The notes beneath the pieces are model-generated. The model saw nothing but the letters and a program-made list of their open reading frames with translations, was not told the origin of the DNA and made no database searches. From an uncultured Eggerthellaceae bacterium (GTDB lineage: Bacteria; Actinomycetota; Coriobacteriia; Coriobacteriales; Eggerthellaceae), in the NCBI GenBank assembly GCA_934631995.1, contig CAKTYF010000018.1, positions 1-24,681 of the forward strand: DNA of 24,681 nucleotides. Direction: 5' to 3'. Below are positions 7,897-15,388 of this stretch, piece by piece; the stretch's first letter is position 1; every line of letters begins with the position of its first letter. Both the position numbers and the translations under genes were made by a program.

Positions 7897-7958
7897 AATA
7901 AACACGCAACGCTAACACGCAATACCTGATTCGCAGGTCCAGGCAAACCCAAGCACAG

Positions 7959-9314
7959 CTATCCCAAAATGCCGATTATGTTCCAAACCAGAATCGCAAT
8001 AACCAAAATCGGCGCCAGGACCTTGATCATAACAACCCATGCTTTTTCCGCACGGAACGGCGAGTTGAGCTTGATTTCCTCGATAAGGTCCTTCGGGGTA
8101 ATAATCCAACCAACAAAGACGCAGATCAGAAGCGCAACAATGGGCATCAGCACCGAGTTAGAAATAAAGTCGAAGAAGTCCAGAATCTCCATGCCAAAGA
8201 AGCGGATGTCCGAAAGACCGTTGTAACCCGCGTTCACGAAGCAGCCCACCAGAACAACCCACAGAATGCAGGCGATAAGCGACTTACGGCGCGACCACTT
8301 CAAGCCGTCGGAAATAATGGAAACGCACGTTTCCGTTAGCGAGATGGCGCTGGTCAAAGCGGCAAACGTAACCAACAGGAAGAAGACGAAGCCCAAAATG
8401 ACCGCCGCATTGCCCATGCCTGCAAAAACCTGCGGCAACGTGACAAACATCAGCGAGGGGCCGGCAGAAGTCGGCGCGCCACCCATAACCGCGAAAGCGG
8501 CTGGAACAATCATGAAGCCCGCAATCAGGGAAACAAGCAGGTCAAAGCCAGCAATGCGCGTGACCGATGACGTCAGACACTCATCGCGATGCACGTACGA
8601 ACCATACGTGATCATAATACCCATAGCCAGCGACAAGCTATAGAACATCTGGCCCATGGCATTCAGTACCAAGTCAGCAGAGAACTGGCTGAAGTCGGGA
8701 ATCAGATAGTACGCAATACCCTCCATGGCGCCCGGCTGAAGCGCAACGTAAACGGCAATGGCAATCGCCATAACCAGAAGTGCCGGCATCATGATCAGGT
8801 TCGCCTTCTCGATACCCTTCTTCACGCCCAGGGCGACAATGATAAACACCAGCGCCATGAATACCAGCATCCACGCGTAACTTTCCGTGGGGCCATACAG
8901 GAAGCTTGTGAAGAACGCACCGCCATCGGCAAGCGTGTTCGGGTCAACCGACAGGAACGAAACCATGTACTTGACAACCCAACCGCCAATAATGCAGTAG
9001 TACGGCGTGATGATGAACGGCACTAACGACGCTAAAACGCCGATAAATACGAATTTCTTACCATAAGCGCTGAAGGCGCCAATCGCGGAAAGGCGCGTCT
9101 TGCGGCCAAGCGTAATCTCAAGCAGCAGCAAGGAAACGCCGAAAGTGAAGGCCAAAATGAAGTACGTGAAAATGAACGTACCGCCGCCAAACTTAGCAGC
9201 CAAATACGGGAAGCGCCACAGGTTGCCCAAGCCAACGGCCGAGGCAGCAGCGGCCAAAATAAATGCAGTCTTATTTGACCACGTAGAACGCTTTTCGGTT
9301 GAATCAGAACTCAC
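7959..9314 (-). CDS. Sodium-dependent transporter of the NSS (SNF) family
   Basis: A 451-residue polytopic membrane protein of the neurotransmitter:sodium symporter family (LeuT/MhsT-like), which takes up amino acids or related amines with Na+. Seen: the TM1 signature AVGLGNLWRFPY (26-37), which forms the Na+/substrate site, then about eleven further hydrophobic segments, including TPYYCIIGGWVVKYM (TM3 with the conserved YY) and a Gly/Ala-rich TM6-like SLSLAMGIMITYGSY. Length suits bacterial members. The start is GTG at 9314, with AAGAAGGT five bases upstream. It lies behind leuS on the same strand but past a hairpin at 9366-9404, so it is only partly or not at all co-transcribed. The substrate is not readable from sequence. 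Confidence 0.95.
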   Translation of the reverse strand: MSSDSTEKRSTWSNKTAFILAAAASAVGLGNLWRFPYLAAKFGGGTFIFTYFILAFTFGVSLLLLEITLGRKTRLSAIGAFSAYGKKFVFIGVLASLVPFIITPYYCIIGGWVVKYMVSFLSVDPNTLADGGAFFTSFLYGPTESYAWMLVFMALVFIIVALGVKKGIEKANLIMMPALLVMAIAIAVYVALQPGAMEGIAYYLIPDFSQFSADLVLNAMGQMFYSLSLAMGIMITYGSYVHRDECLTSSVTRIAGFDLLVSLIAGFMIVPAAFAVMGGAPTSAGPSLMFVTLPQVFAGMGNAAVILGFVFFLLVTFAALTSAISLTETCVSIISDGLKWSRRKSLIACILWVVLVGCFVNAGYNGLSDIRFFGMEILDFFDFISNSVLMPIVALLICVFVGWIITPKDLIEEIKLNSPFRAEKAWVVMIKVLAPILVIAILVWNIIGILG

Positions 9315-9365
9315 ACAGACCTTCTTTCTTCCAATCTTTCCAGCTTACATCCGTCCACTAAAACC

Positions 9366-9404
9366 CATCGGGGCTTTGTCAGTCCTCCTTGGCAAGCCCC
9401 GATG
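9366..9404 (-). terminator. Hairpin between leuS and the NSS gene
   Basis: A perfect 11-bp stem, CATCGGGGCTT (9366-9376) with AAGCCCCGATG (9394-9404), 17-base loop. On the minus strand GGGTTTTAG follows, a short T-tract, so termination after leuS may be partial. The minus-strand loop contains AAGGAGG. Confidence 0.6.
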
Positions 9405-9415
9405 CCAGATAAACA

Positions 9416-11989
9416 CTATTTCGCGACGACGTTGACCAAGCGACCAGGGACAACAATCACTTTCATCACATTCTTGCCCTCGATGTCCTTAGCAACGGCA
9501 GCCAAAGCAGCCTGCTTGAACTCGTCTTCGGTCGCGCTGGCAGAAATAACCAGTTTCGCGCGCACCTTGCCGCAAACCTGAACAGCAATCTCAACCTCGT
9601 CGGCCTTGGCCTTCTCGGGATCCCACGTAGGCCATGCGCTCAAATGCACGCTCTCTTCGTTGCCCAGCACATCGCGGTACAGCTCTTCTGCCCAGTGCGG
9701 AACAATCGGCGCCAGCAACTTCACAATAACGCTTGCCACTTCTGCATCAAGCGCGCTCAAATGCTCGCAGCTCTTACGCGTCTGCGCGTCAACGCCGCGC
9801 AGGTAATCGCTCGCCGCGTTGCACAGCTCCATAACGGCGCTGATGGCGGTGTTGAAGTTGTTGCGACCAAAGTCGTCGGTCACCTTGCCCACCACGCGAT
9901 GGCGTTCACGCATCAGGGTCTTTGCCAACTCGGCGCCCTTTTCCTCGCCCACGTTCTTCTGGAAAAGCGTTGCATCATCGGCAACACCCGCCAGATCGTT
10001 CACAATGCGCCAAGCACGGTTCAGGAACTTGTAAACGCCCGCCAGGCCGTCTTCGTTCCACAGCAGTTCTTTGTCGGGCGGCGCCATGAACAGGATGTAC
10101 GCGCGGCACGCATCGGCACCGTACTCCACAATCATGTCCTCGGGCGATACCACGTTGCCCTTCGACTTGGACATAACCTCGCCGTTGCCATCAAGTACCA
10201 TGCCCTGGCACAGCAAGTTCGTGAAGGGTTCGTCGAAATCGAGCATGCCCAGGTCACGTAGCACTTTCGTAAAGAAGCGGCTGTACAGCAAGTGCAAAAT
10301 GGCATGCTCAATGCCGCCAATGTACTGGTCAACGGGCATCCAACGGTTCACCTTGGCGCTGTCGAACGGCGCTTCGATGTTGTGCGGGTCGGTGTAACGC
10401 ATGTAATACCAGCTTGAGCACGTGAACGTGTCCATGGTGTCGGTCTCGCGACGCGCCGGCTTGCCGCATTTCGGACAAGTGCACTTCGCGAATTCCTCGT
10501 GCGTTGCCAGCGTTTCACCAGCCGACAGGTTGATATCCTCGGGCAGGCGAACGGGCAGATCCTCTACGGGAACAGGCACAACGCCACAGTCCTCGCAGTG
10601 GATGGCGGGAATCGGGTTGCCCCAATAACGCTGACGGCTAATAAGCCAGTCGCGCAGGCGGAACTCAACTTTGCGGCCGCCGCGGCCCATGGCCTCAAGG
10701 TCGGCCACCACGGCAGCCTCGCCCTCGGAATGCTTGCCGCCGCGCAGGCCGGTGTACTTGCCCGACTGCACCAAAACGCCTTCGGCTGCCATAGCGGCAT
10801 CCCAATCAACGCTGGTCACCACGCGGTTCGGCTCATCTTTGAGCTGCTCATACAGCGGATCATCTTCGGTGCAGATGATGGGGATAATGGGCAGGTCGTA
10901 CTTACGTGCGAACTCAAAGTCGCGCTGGTCGCCGCAGGGAACCGCCATAACGGCGCCCGTGCCGTAATCGGCCACTACGTAATCGGCAACCCAAATGGGC
11001 AGCTTTTCGCCGTTGATGGGGTTTTCCACATAGCGACCGGTAAACGCGCCATGCTTCTCGTGGTTGCCCTGCGCGCGCTCGACCGCCGTCACTTTCTTGG
11101 ATGCTTCCACCAAATCCATGACGGGCTTTTCGTATTCCGTGCCCGCCACCAGGTCTTTCAGGCCCTTATACTCGGGCGCCAGCACGAAGAAGCTCGCGCC
11201 GCACAGCGTATCGGCGCGCGTGGTGAACACGGTAATCAGATCGTCGTCGGTGGGCTCTGCAGGCACGTTTCCGTCTTTGTCGCACAGCGTGAACACAACC
11301 TCGGCGCCTTCAGAGCGACCAATCCAGTTTGCCTGCTGCTGCTTTACGCGCTCGGGCCAACCGGGAAGTTTATCCAGGTCATCCAACAGTTCCTGAGCGT
11401 AATCGGTAATTTTGAAGTACCACTGCGTAAGGTCTTGCTTTTGCACCTCGGAATCGCAGCGCCAGCACTTGCCTTCGATAACCTGCTCGTTTGCCAAAAC
11501 GGTCTGGCAGCCCGGGCACCAGTTCACCGGCGAATTGCGACGCTCCACCAGGCCCTTCTCCCAGAACTTCAGGAAAATATACTGGCCCCAGCGGTAATAC
11601 TCGGGGTCGCATGCCACAACGGTGCGGTCCCAGTCGTAGGAAAAGCCCATGCGCTTGAAGCTGGCTTTCTGCGTGTCGATGTTCGCATACGTCCAGATGG
11701 CAGGGTGGCTGTTATGCTTGATGGCGGCGTTTTCCGCAGGTAAGCCGAAGGCGTCCCAACCCATGGGATGTAACACGTCGTATCCTTGCATCTTGGAGTA
11801 ACGCGCAATAACATCACCAATGGTGTAGTTGCGCACGTGACCCATGTGGATGTCTCCACTCGGATACGGGAACATCTCAAGCACGTACTTCTTGGGCTTG
11901 TCGGATTCTTCGCTCACCTTGTCAATCTGAGCGTCCGCCCAAGCCTTTTGCCAGCGCGGCTCAAGCTCGTGAGGATTGTATTCCTTCAT
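9416..11989 (-). CDS. leuS: Leucyl-tRNA synthetase
   Basis: 857 residues, a full-length bacterial class Ia LeuRS that charges tRNA-Leu. Seen in order: the HIGH motif as HMGH (48-51) after FPYPSGD, a zinc-knuckle CPGCQ...CWRCD, the CP1 editing domain with the Thr-rich TTRADTLCG (~256) and the conserved GTGAVMAVP...DQRDFEFA stretch (~335-355), a second CPKCGK segment, and MSKSKGNVVSP (the KMSKS equivalent, ~606), then the anticodon-binding and C-terminal domains. ATG at 11989 is chosen because GGAAG lies just upstream and MKEYNPHELEPRWQ is the family N-terminus; a longer upstream frame has no support. No T-box features are seen in the leader. Confidence 0.98.
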   Translation of the reverse strand: MKEYNPHELEPRWQKAWADAQIDKVSEESDKPKKYVLEMFPYPSGDIHMGHVRNYTIGDVIARYSKMQGYDVLHPMGWDAFGLPAENAAIKHNSHPAIWTYANIDTQKASFKRMGFSYDWDRTVVACDPEYYRWGQYIFLKFWEKGLVERRNSPVNWCPGCQTVLANEQVIEGKCWRCDSEVQKQDLTQWYFKITDYAQELLDDLDKLPGWPERVKQQQANWIGRSEGAEVVFTLCDKDGNVPAEPTDDDLITVFTTRADTLCGASFFVLAPEYKGLKDLVAGTEYEKPVMDLVEASKKVTAVERAQGNHEKHGAFTGRYVENPINGEKLPIWVADYVVADYGTGAVMAVPCGDQRDFEFARKYDLPIIPIICTEDDPLYEQLKDEPNRVVTSVDWDAAMAAEGVLVQSGKYTGLRGGKHSEGEAAVVADLEAMGRGGRKVEFRLRDWLISRQRYWGNPIPAIHCEDCGVVPVPVEDLPVRLPEDINLSAGETLATHEEFAKCTCPKCGKPARRETDTMDTFTCSSWYYMRYTDPHNIEAPFDSAKVNRWMPVDQYIGGIEHAILHLLYSRFFTKVLRDLGMLDFDEPFTNLLCQGMVLDGNGEVMSKSKGNVVSPEDMIVEYGADACRAYILFMAPPDKELLWNEDGLAGVYKFLNRAWRIVNDLAGVADDATLFQKNVGEEKGAELAKTLMRERHRVVGKVTDDFGRNNFNTAISAVMELCNAASDYLRGVDAQTRKSCEHLSALDAEVASVIVKLLAPIVPHWAEELYRDVLGNEESVHLSAWPTWDPEKAKADEVEIAVQVCGKVRAKLVISASATEDEFKQAALAAVAKDIEGKNVMKVIVVPGRLVNVVAK

Positions 11990-12132
11990 GCGTCTTCCTT
12001 TTTCTTTGACTTTCGACTTCTTTGGCCCCGTTGCAACATGCCACACAGGCGTTGCGCAGTGCAATCTCGCAGCTCACGCAGGACGCGCGGCAACGCAAAC
12101 GCAGCATAGTAACGCGGCGCAAGTAAACGTGT

Positions 12133-12160
12133 ATTATATGCTTCTTTCAAGGTGTTTTAA
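12133..12160 (-). promoter_or_regulatory. Candidate leuS promoter
   Basis: On the minus strand TTAAAA (12155-12160) and a perfect TATAAT (12133-12138) are 16 bases apart, giving a leader of about 135 bases. A GATAAT box for the divergent engB gene is at about 12191-12196. Confidence 0.45.
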
Positions 12161-12282
12161 GCGAAAACGTGCGTTCCGTTCGGCGAAATATGCGATAATT
12201 TCCACGTGTGCGCTGCTCAGAGCTTGAAGAAAGCCGCAGACAGCCGCTCTGGAAGTCGCTTCTTGCAAAGGAAACCCCACCC

Positions 12283-12870
12283 ATGAACTACCATAACGTG
12301 AAATTCAAAGCAGCCTACGGCACCTCTTCGCAGCTTCCTGTTTCCACCCTGCCCGAAGTCTCGTTCGCAGGGCGCTCGAACGTGGGCAAATCATCGCTGC
12401 TAAACAAGCTTATGTACCGCAAAAGCCTGGCAAAAGTTTCATCGACACCGGGAAAAACCGCCACGATCAATTTCTACGACGTGGATGGATACGATTTTGT
12501 TGACCTGCCCGGCTACGGTTTTGCGAAGGTCGCGAAATCGGAAAAGCACCGCTGGAGCGAGCTCATCGAGGGGTATTTCAATCAAGAACGCATCTTTGCG
12601 CTGGTCGTATCGCTGATCGATATCCGCCACGAGGCATCGGCGTTGGACCTGAACATGATTGAGTTCTTGCGCGAAAGCGGCCTGCCCTTCATGGTGGTGC
12701 TCACGAAAGCGGATAAGCTGTCAAAGCAGCAATGCATGAAGCAAACAGCCATGCTGCGCAAGCAATTGCAGCTGGATAAAGATATCCCCATGCTGGCGGT
12801 CTCATCGGAAAGCGGCACAGGAATCAACGAGTTGCGCGTTATCATCAATCAGTACATCGACGCCTGCTAG
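12283..12870 (+). CDS. engB: Ribosome-biogenesis GTPase EngB (YsxC/YihA)
   Basis: 195 residues, the usual EngB length. It is a GTPase needed for late 50S subunit assembly. Seen: P-loop GRSNVGKSS (30-38), TPGKT (55-59), DLPGYGFAK (74-82) and TKAD (about 140), that is G1, G2, G3 and G4, plus an SSESGTG G5-like segment near the end. Start ATG at 12283 follows AAAGGAA at 9 bases; an upstream in-frame ATG at 12208 has no such site. Divergent from leuS and apparently alone in its transcript. Confidence 0.97.
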   Translation: MNYHNVKFKAAYGTSSQLPVSTLPEVSFAGRSNVGKSSLLNKLMYRKSLAKVSSTPGKTATINFYDVDGYDFVDLPGYGFAKVAKSEKHRWSELIEGYFNQERIFALVVSLIDIRHEASALDLNMIEFLRESGLPFMVVLTKADKLSKQQCMKQTAMLRKQLQLDKDIPMLAVSSESGTGINELRVIINQYIDAC

Positions 12871-12962
12871 CGGCGGGTGTCAAGGCGCAACGGATGCGCA
12901 GGCGCGACCCCTGCCGCCATTGCCACCGTTCAATGATCCATCTTGTCGTTTTTTTCGCCCTG

Positions 12963-13140
12963 AAAACGCCTAAATCGACGGTACGGGGCAGGTCATTAAC
13001 AGGCAAAGCAAAACCCCAAGTCGATTTCGTTTTCGCGACCTGAGGTTTCTTAATTTGCGAAGCAAAAGAACCATTGTCTAAGAGAAAATCGCTCGAAATT
13101 GGCTCCGCCACCTGCCCCGTATCGGCAATCCGGGCGTTTT
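12963..13140. repeat. Composite palindromic element, ~178 bp
   Basis: Two outer arms match as inverted repeats: AAAACGCC (12963-12970) with GGCGTTTT (13133-13140) and, after equal 11-base offsets, TACGGGGCAGGT (12982-12993) with its perfect complement at 13110-13121; roughly 25 of 31 positions pair overall. Inside, AAACCCCAAGTCG (13011-13023) faces CGACCTGAGGTTT (13036-13048), 11 of 13 pairing, extended by GCAAA/TTTGC. No ORF lies inside. It sits between convergent engB and the 91-aa gene, in the 316-base gap 12871-13186. It could be a MITE-like repeat or a structured RNA or 3' end element. Confidence 0.65.
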
Positions 13141-13186
13141 TGGACCAATTTTCCGACAACATGAGCAACGGAATCGAACGACGCAG

Positions 13187-13462
13187 CTAAACGACCGTCC
13201 CGTACACCTGGCCCCAAGCGTGGCCGCTAATGATGGAGTTCATTTGGGAACACAAGCGCTCACGCGTATACGTTCCCGGCGGCAAAATGTTCACGACTTC
13301 GCGCAGATCATCGGGAAGATCGCTTGACTCAGCCGCTATAACAACATCCAGGCGCCGCACTTCCTCGTTGTATTGAAACAAGTCATCGACAAGCACCTGC
13401 AAAGCCCCGTAATAGGGGCTTTTATCTTTATTCGTGAGTTTTTTCGCGCGCATTGCCGCCAT
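13187..13462 (-). CDS. Unrecognised 91-residue protein
   Basis: A small soluble protein with ordinary composition, a basic N-terminus (RAKKLTNKDK), an amphipathic middle (YGALQVLVDDLFQYNEEVRRLDVVI) and a C-terminus ending GHAWGQVYGTVV. I do not recognise a family. No membrane segment or signal is seen. ATG at 13462 follows AAGGGT at about 5 bases; an ATG at 13453 is possible. It has its own promoter candidate and follows the homocysteine-methyltransferase-like gene on the same strand after a 150-base gap. Confidence 0.7.
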   Translation of the reverse strand: MAAMRAKKLTNKDKSPYYGALQVLVDDLFQYNEEVRRLDVVIAAESSDLPDDLREVVNILPPGTYTRERLCSQMNSIISGHAWGQVYGTVV

Positions 13463-13554
13463 CCGGACCCTTCGACCTCTCTTCGACTTCTTTTACTTCC
13501 TTGCCATGCCAAGCAGGCAATCGCAACACTTCAAGAGCTGTGCCGCTTCGGGAT

Positions 13555-13583
13555 ATTGTATTGCAACCACACAGTGGTGTAAC
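13555..13583 (-). promoter_or_regulatory. Promoter for the 91-residue gene
   Basis: On the minus strand GTTACA (13578-13583) and TACAAT (13555-13560) are exactly 17 bases apart. The -35 region overlaps a GTGGTG/CACCAC hairpin, which could be an operator or the weak end of the upstream transcript. Confidence 0.45.
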
Positions 13584-13614
13584 ACCACCGCCGCTGCTTC
13601 TCCGTTGCACCGAC

Positions 13615-14514
13615 CTATTCCGCGAAACGTGAAGGAATCACATCAAGGCCAGATAACGTTGCCGCCAAGGCACCTGTATACGCAGGAGACGCATCACCCA
13701 CCGCACGCAGGAACTGCGCCCCTTCGGCACGCAAACGAACAGCCGCCTGCACCATGGTATCGGCGCAGTAATACGGGTTCTCAGCGGTCGCTTTGCCTTG
13801 CTTGGGATCTTTGCACGCAACGTGAAGCTGCACAAGAAGCGGCAGGTCAGTCGCTTGAGCAGCGTGGCGCGTCAAAGCGCAAACGTCATCCAACGGAGCA
13901 CCGGTCGTAAAGCCCGCCACCGATGCGCCGAACTCTTCCATAACGGCCAGGGCTTCTTCCAGCGTGCCGCGACGAGCCAGCGCGCCTTGCGCATCCACTG
14001 TCACGGAAACGAACACGGGACGATCCGATACCTGACGGATGCCCATTAAAGCGCACTTCAGCGCAACGGTGTCATCGAAATCCGTTAGAAGGTACGCATC
14101 GAACGTGCTCTTCTCGAACACGCGCGCGGCACGCACGTACTGATCTTTGTTCTCAAGCAGCGAATCTTTGCTGGACGCATCAAGCGGCAAGCCGCAGGGC
14201 GCCAGCTCCACCAAAACATGCTGAGGATGCAGCGACTCGGCAACAGCAAACGCCGCCACGGAAAGCTCGAATGCGCGCTCTTCCATGTTGCGTTGCGCCA
14301 GCTGAGCCGGCGTCATGTTACGCGTTGCCAGCACCAAAGCAGGAGCGCCCGCAGCCTTCTCCATGCGCAAAGCATCATGCACGGAATCGGGCTCAATAAG
14401 GTTCATGAATTCAAGATCGCGGTCAACATTAACGCCCTGACGCGCAAGCGCTGCCGCAACGGGCGCGCTCAAAACAAGCATATCGCGATGAAAACGCATT
14501 TGAATATCAGCCAT
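13615..14514 (-). CDS. Homocysteine S-methyltransferase-fold protein lacking zinc ligands
   Basis: 299 residues that follow the homocysteine S-methyltransferase / MetH N-terminal barrel along their length: a central YLLTDFDDTVALKCAL (141-156), the strand PVFVSVTVDAQG (166-177), GTLEEALAVMEEFGASVAGF (183-202), DLPLLVQ (223-229) and a C-terminal GAQFLRAVGDASP (265-277). The three zinc cysteines of the family are absent: the N-C-S site is GFTTG (201-205) and the G-G-C-C site is RAVGDA (270-275). Zinc-dependent activation of homocysteine is therefore unlikely, so it may be a binding or divergent enzyme. ATG at 14514 follows GAAAGGAT at 7 bases; TATGAT (minus, 14549-14554) is a likely -10. Confidence 0.78.
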   Translation of the reverse strand: MADIQMRFHRDMLVLSAPVAAALARQGVNVDRDLEFMNLIEPDSVHDALRMEKAAGAPALVLATRNMTPAQLAQRNMEERAFELSVAAFAVAESLHPQHVLVELAPCGLPLDASSKDSLLENKDQYVRAARVFEKSTFDAYLLTDFDDTVALKCALMGIRQVSDRPVFVSVTVDAQGALARRGTLEEALAVMEEFGASVAGFTTGAPLDDVCALTRHAAQATDLPLLVQLHVACKDPKQGKATAENPYYCADTMVQAAVRLRAEGAQFLRAVGDASPAYTGALAATLSGLDVIPSRFAE

Positions 14515-14698
14515 AAACGATCCTTTCGCAGTCTTTTTGACAACGCGTATCATAACGGAAGGAACCGCCCATCCGCGTTAGCGGCGCGTATACGCGGGCG
14601 AACGGCGCTCTTATCAGCCCGTTTACAGCATTCCTGCCGCCTACGCGCCATTTTATACCGTACAAGCGAGTTAGAACACCCATCAATAGATACTCTCC

Positions 14699-14704
14699 TA
14701 TAAT
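14699..14704 (+). promoter_or_regulatory. -10 box for RNA candidate 1
   Basis: A perfect TATAAT about 95 bases before a strong terminator with no protein gene between. No clear -35 box. Expected transcription start is around 14711. Confidence 0.45.
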
Positions 14705-14710
14705 GGGCTC

Positions 14711-14836
14711 CAGCAGTTAAGGATCCCCTACTTTTCTGCTCTTGCTTTGCAAAAGTAAGCTGAATGCGGCTTCCCCAAGCCGCACCCCCTCCGATAGGCC
14801 CGAAGAAGAATCCCCTTCTTCGGGCTTCTTCTTTTT
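14711..14836 (+). ncRNA. Candidate structured sRNA 1 (C-rich)
   Basis: About 125 bases from the predicted start to the terminator T-tract. Seen: TACTTTT (14729-14735) pairs with AAAAGTA (14751-14757); a perfect 7-bp stem GCGGCTT/AAGCCGC (14766-14783) closes a CCCC tetraloop; then an unpaired ACCCCCTCC (14784-14792), complementary to Shine-Dalgarno-type G-runs; then the terminator. No known RNA family is recognised and it does not look like SRP, tmRNA, 6S or RNase P RNA. Confidence 0.45.
14798..14836 (+). terminator. Strong intrinsic terminator after RNA candidate 1
   Basis: A perfect 11-bp stem, GCCCGAAGAAG (14798-14808) with CTTCTTCGGGC (14815-14825), a 6-base loop, followed directly by TTCTTCTTTTT. 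Transcription must come from the left on the plus strand, where no protein gene lies. Confidence 0.85.
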
Positions 14837-14912
14837 CCGTCCTGCGCGCGACCACGCCCTACCACGCCCAACAAAGCAGCACGGGGAAAGCGACACGAAG
14901 GAGGAGGCACAG

Positions 14913-15044
14913 GTGCATCCATCCACGAGCGGCAACAAGAATCATCATTGTGCGTTGTTTTCATCCATCGTTCTCACGGCTCGATGCGTTGATTGCCGCA
15001 TTACTCCTGTATATCGCGCGTATTTCAGGTCGGAAATGGCCTGA
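14913..15044 (+). CDS. Possible small ORF with strong Shine-Dalgarno
   Basis: GTG at 14913 follows GGAGGAGG by 5 bases and opens a 43-codon frame (product begins MHPSTSGNK and has two cysteines in a CVDC pattern). Nothing is recognisable. It lies between the two RNA candidates. The strong ribosome-binding site is the only support. Confidence 0.2.
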   Translation: MHPSTSGNKNHHCALFSSIVLTARCVDCRITPVYRAYFRSEMA

Positions 15045-15114
15045 TTGTTACGCTCCCGTTGAGAAATTCAAGAAATGCACACTTCCAGCTCATAATTACT
15101 GCAAGGTCGTATTT

Positions 15115-15120
15115 TATAAT
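15115..15120 (+). promoter_or_regulatory. -10 box for RNA candidate 2
   Basis: A perfect TATAAT in a locally AT-rich stretch, with only an imperfect -35. Expected start is about 15127, the first base of the first hairpin of the RNA candidate. Confidence 0.45.
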
Positions 15121-15126
15121 GAGTTC

Positions 15127-15253
15127 ATCAACGAAAGGGTTTCCCCTTCCCCCTAGTCGTTGATCTGCATTGAGCAGTACAGCGCACAGCGCTGTGAACC
15201 CCTCCTTTCGGTCCGGCGAAGACTTCCCCTCTTCGCCGGATCCCCCTTTTTTT
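15127..15253 (+). ncRNA. Candidate structured sRNA 2 (anti-Shine-Dalgarno-like)
   Basis: About 127 bases with four stems in series: ATCAACGA/TCGTTGAT (15127-15134 with 15157-15164) enclosing an AAGGG/CCCTT hairpin; CTGC/GCAG (15165-15177); a 7-bp ACAGCGC/GCGCTGT (15179-15195); and the terminator stem. Between the last two is an unpaired CCCCTCCTTTC (15199-15209), which contains the CCTCCTTTC of the 16S rRNA 3' end. No protein gene is present. It resembles Gram-positive C-rich regulatory RNAs in layout; I recognise no named family. Confidence 0.45.
15212..15253 (+). terminator. Terminator-like hairpin after RNA candidate 2
   Basis: A perfect 11-bp stem, TCCGGCGAAGA (15212-15222) with TCTTCGCCGGA (15230-15240), 7-base loop, then TCCCCC and seven Ts. 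The six-base gap before the T-tract makes it less canonical than the one at 14798. Confidence 0.6.
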
Positions 15254-15324
15254 GGACGGTTTTTTGTCCGCTGCCATTCCGATGTCCGGCGCTATCTCCA
15301 AGCCCCCTGAGACCCTCCCCTCCC

Positions 15325-15354
15325 AAAAAAGAAGGGCGCCCTATCTAGAGCACC
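15325..15354 (-). terminator. Terminator of galU
   Basis: On the minus strand GGTGCTC (15348-15354) pairs with GGGCGCC (15334-15340), with two G-U pairs and a short loop. It is followed by CTTCTTTTTT. It lies 35 bases past the galU stop. Confidence 0.7.
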
Positions 15355-15388
15355 CCTCCTACTCTCGATTATTTGCGCTAGCAGCTTG

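Noticed and set aside
10499..11743. 414-codon open frame on the plus strand
   Set aside because: Antisense to leuS with no recognisable motif; a codon-bias shadow.
11990..12126. T-box or leucine attenuator ahead of leuS
   Set aside because: No T-box consensus (TGGNACCGCG-like) and no leucine-codon run; a Cys-rich frame in the leader has few Leu codons and overlaps the leuS start.
13434..13910. 158-codon plus-strand ORF
   Set aside because: Antisense to the 91-residue gene and the methyltransferase-fold gene; no motifs.
14742..15156. Longer plus-strand ORFs across the RNA candidates
   Set aside because: They read through a strong terminator, have no ribosome-binding site at their starts and give low-complexity products.
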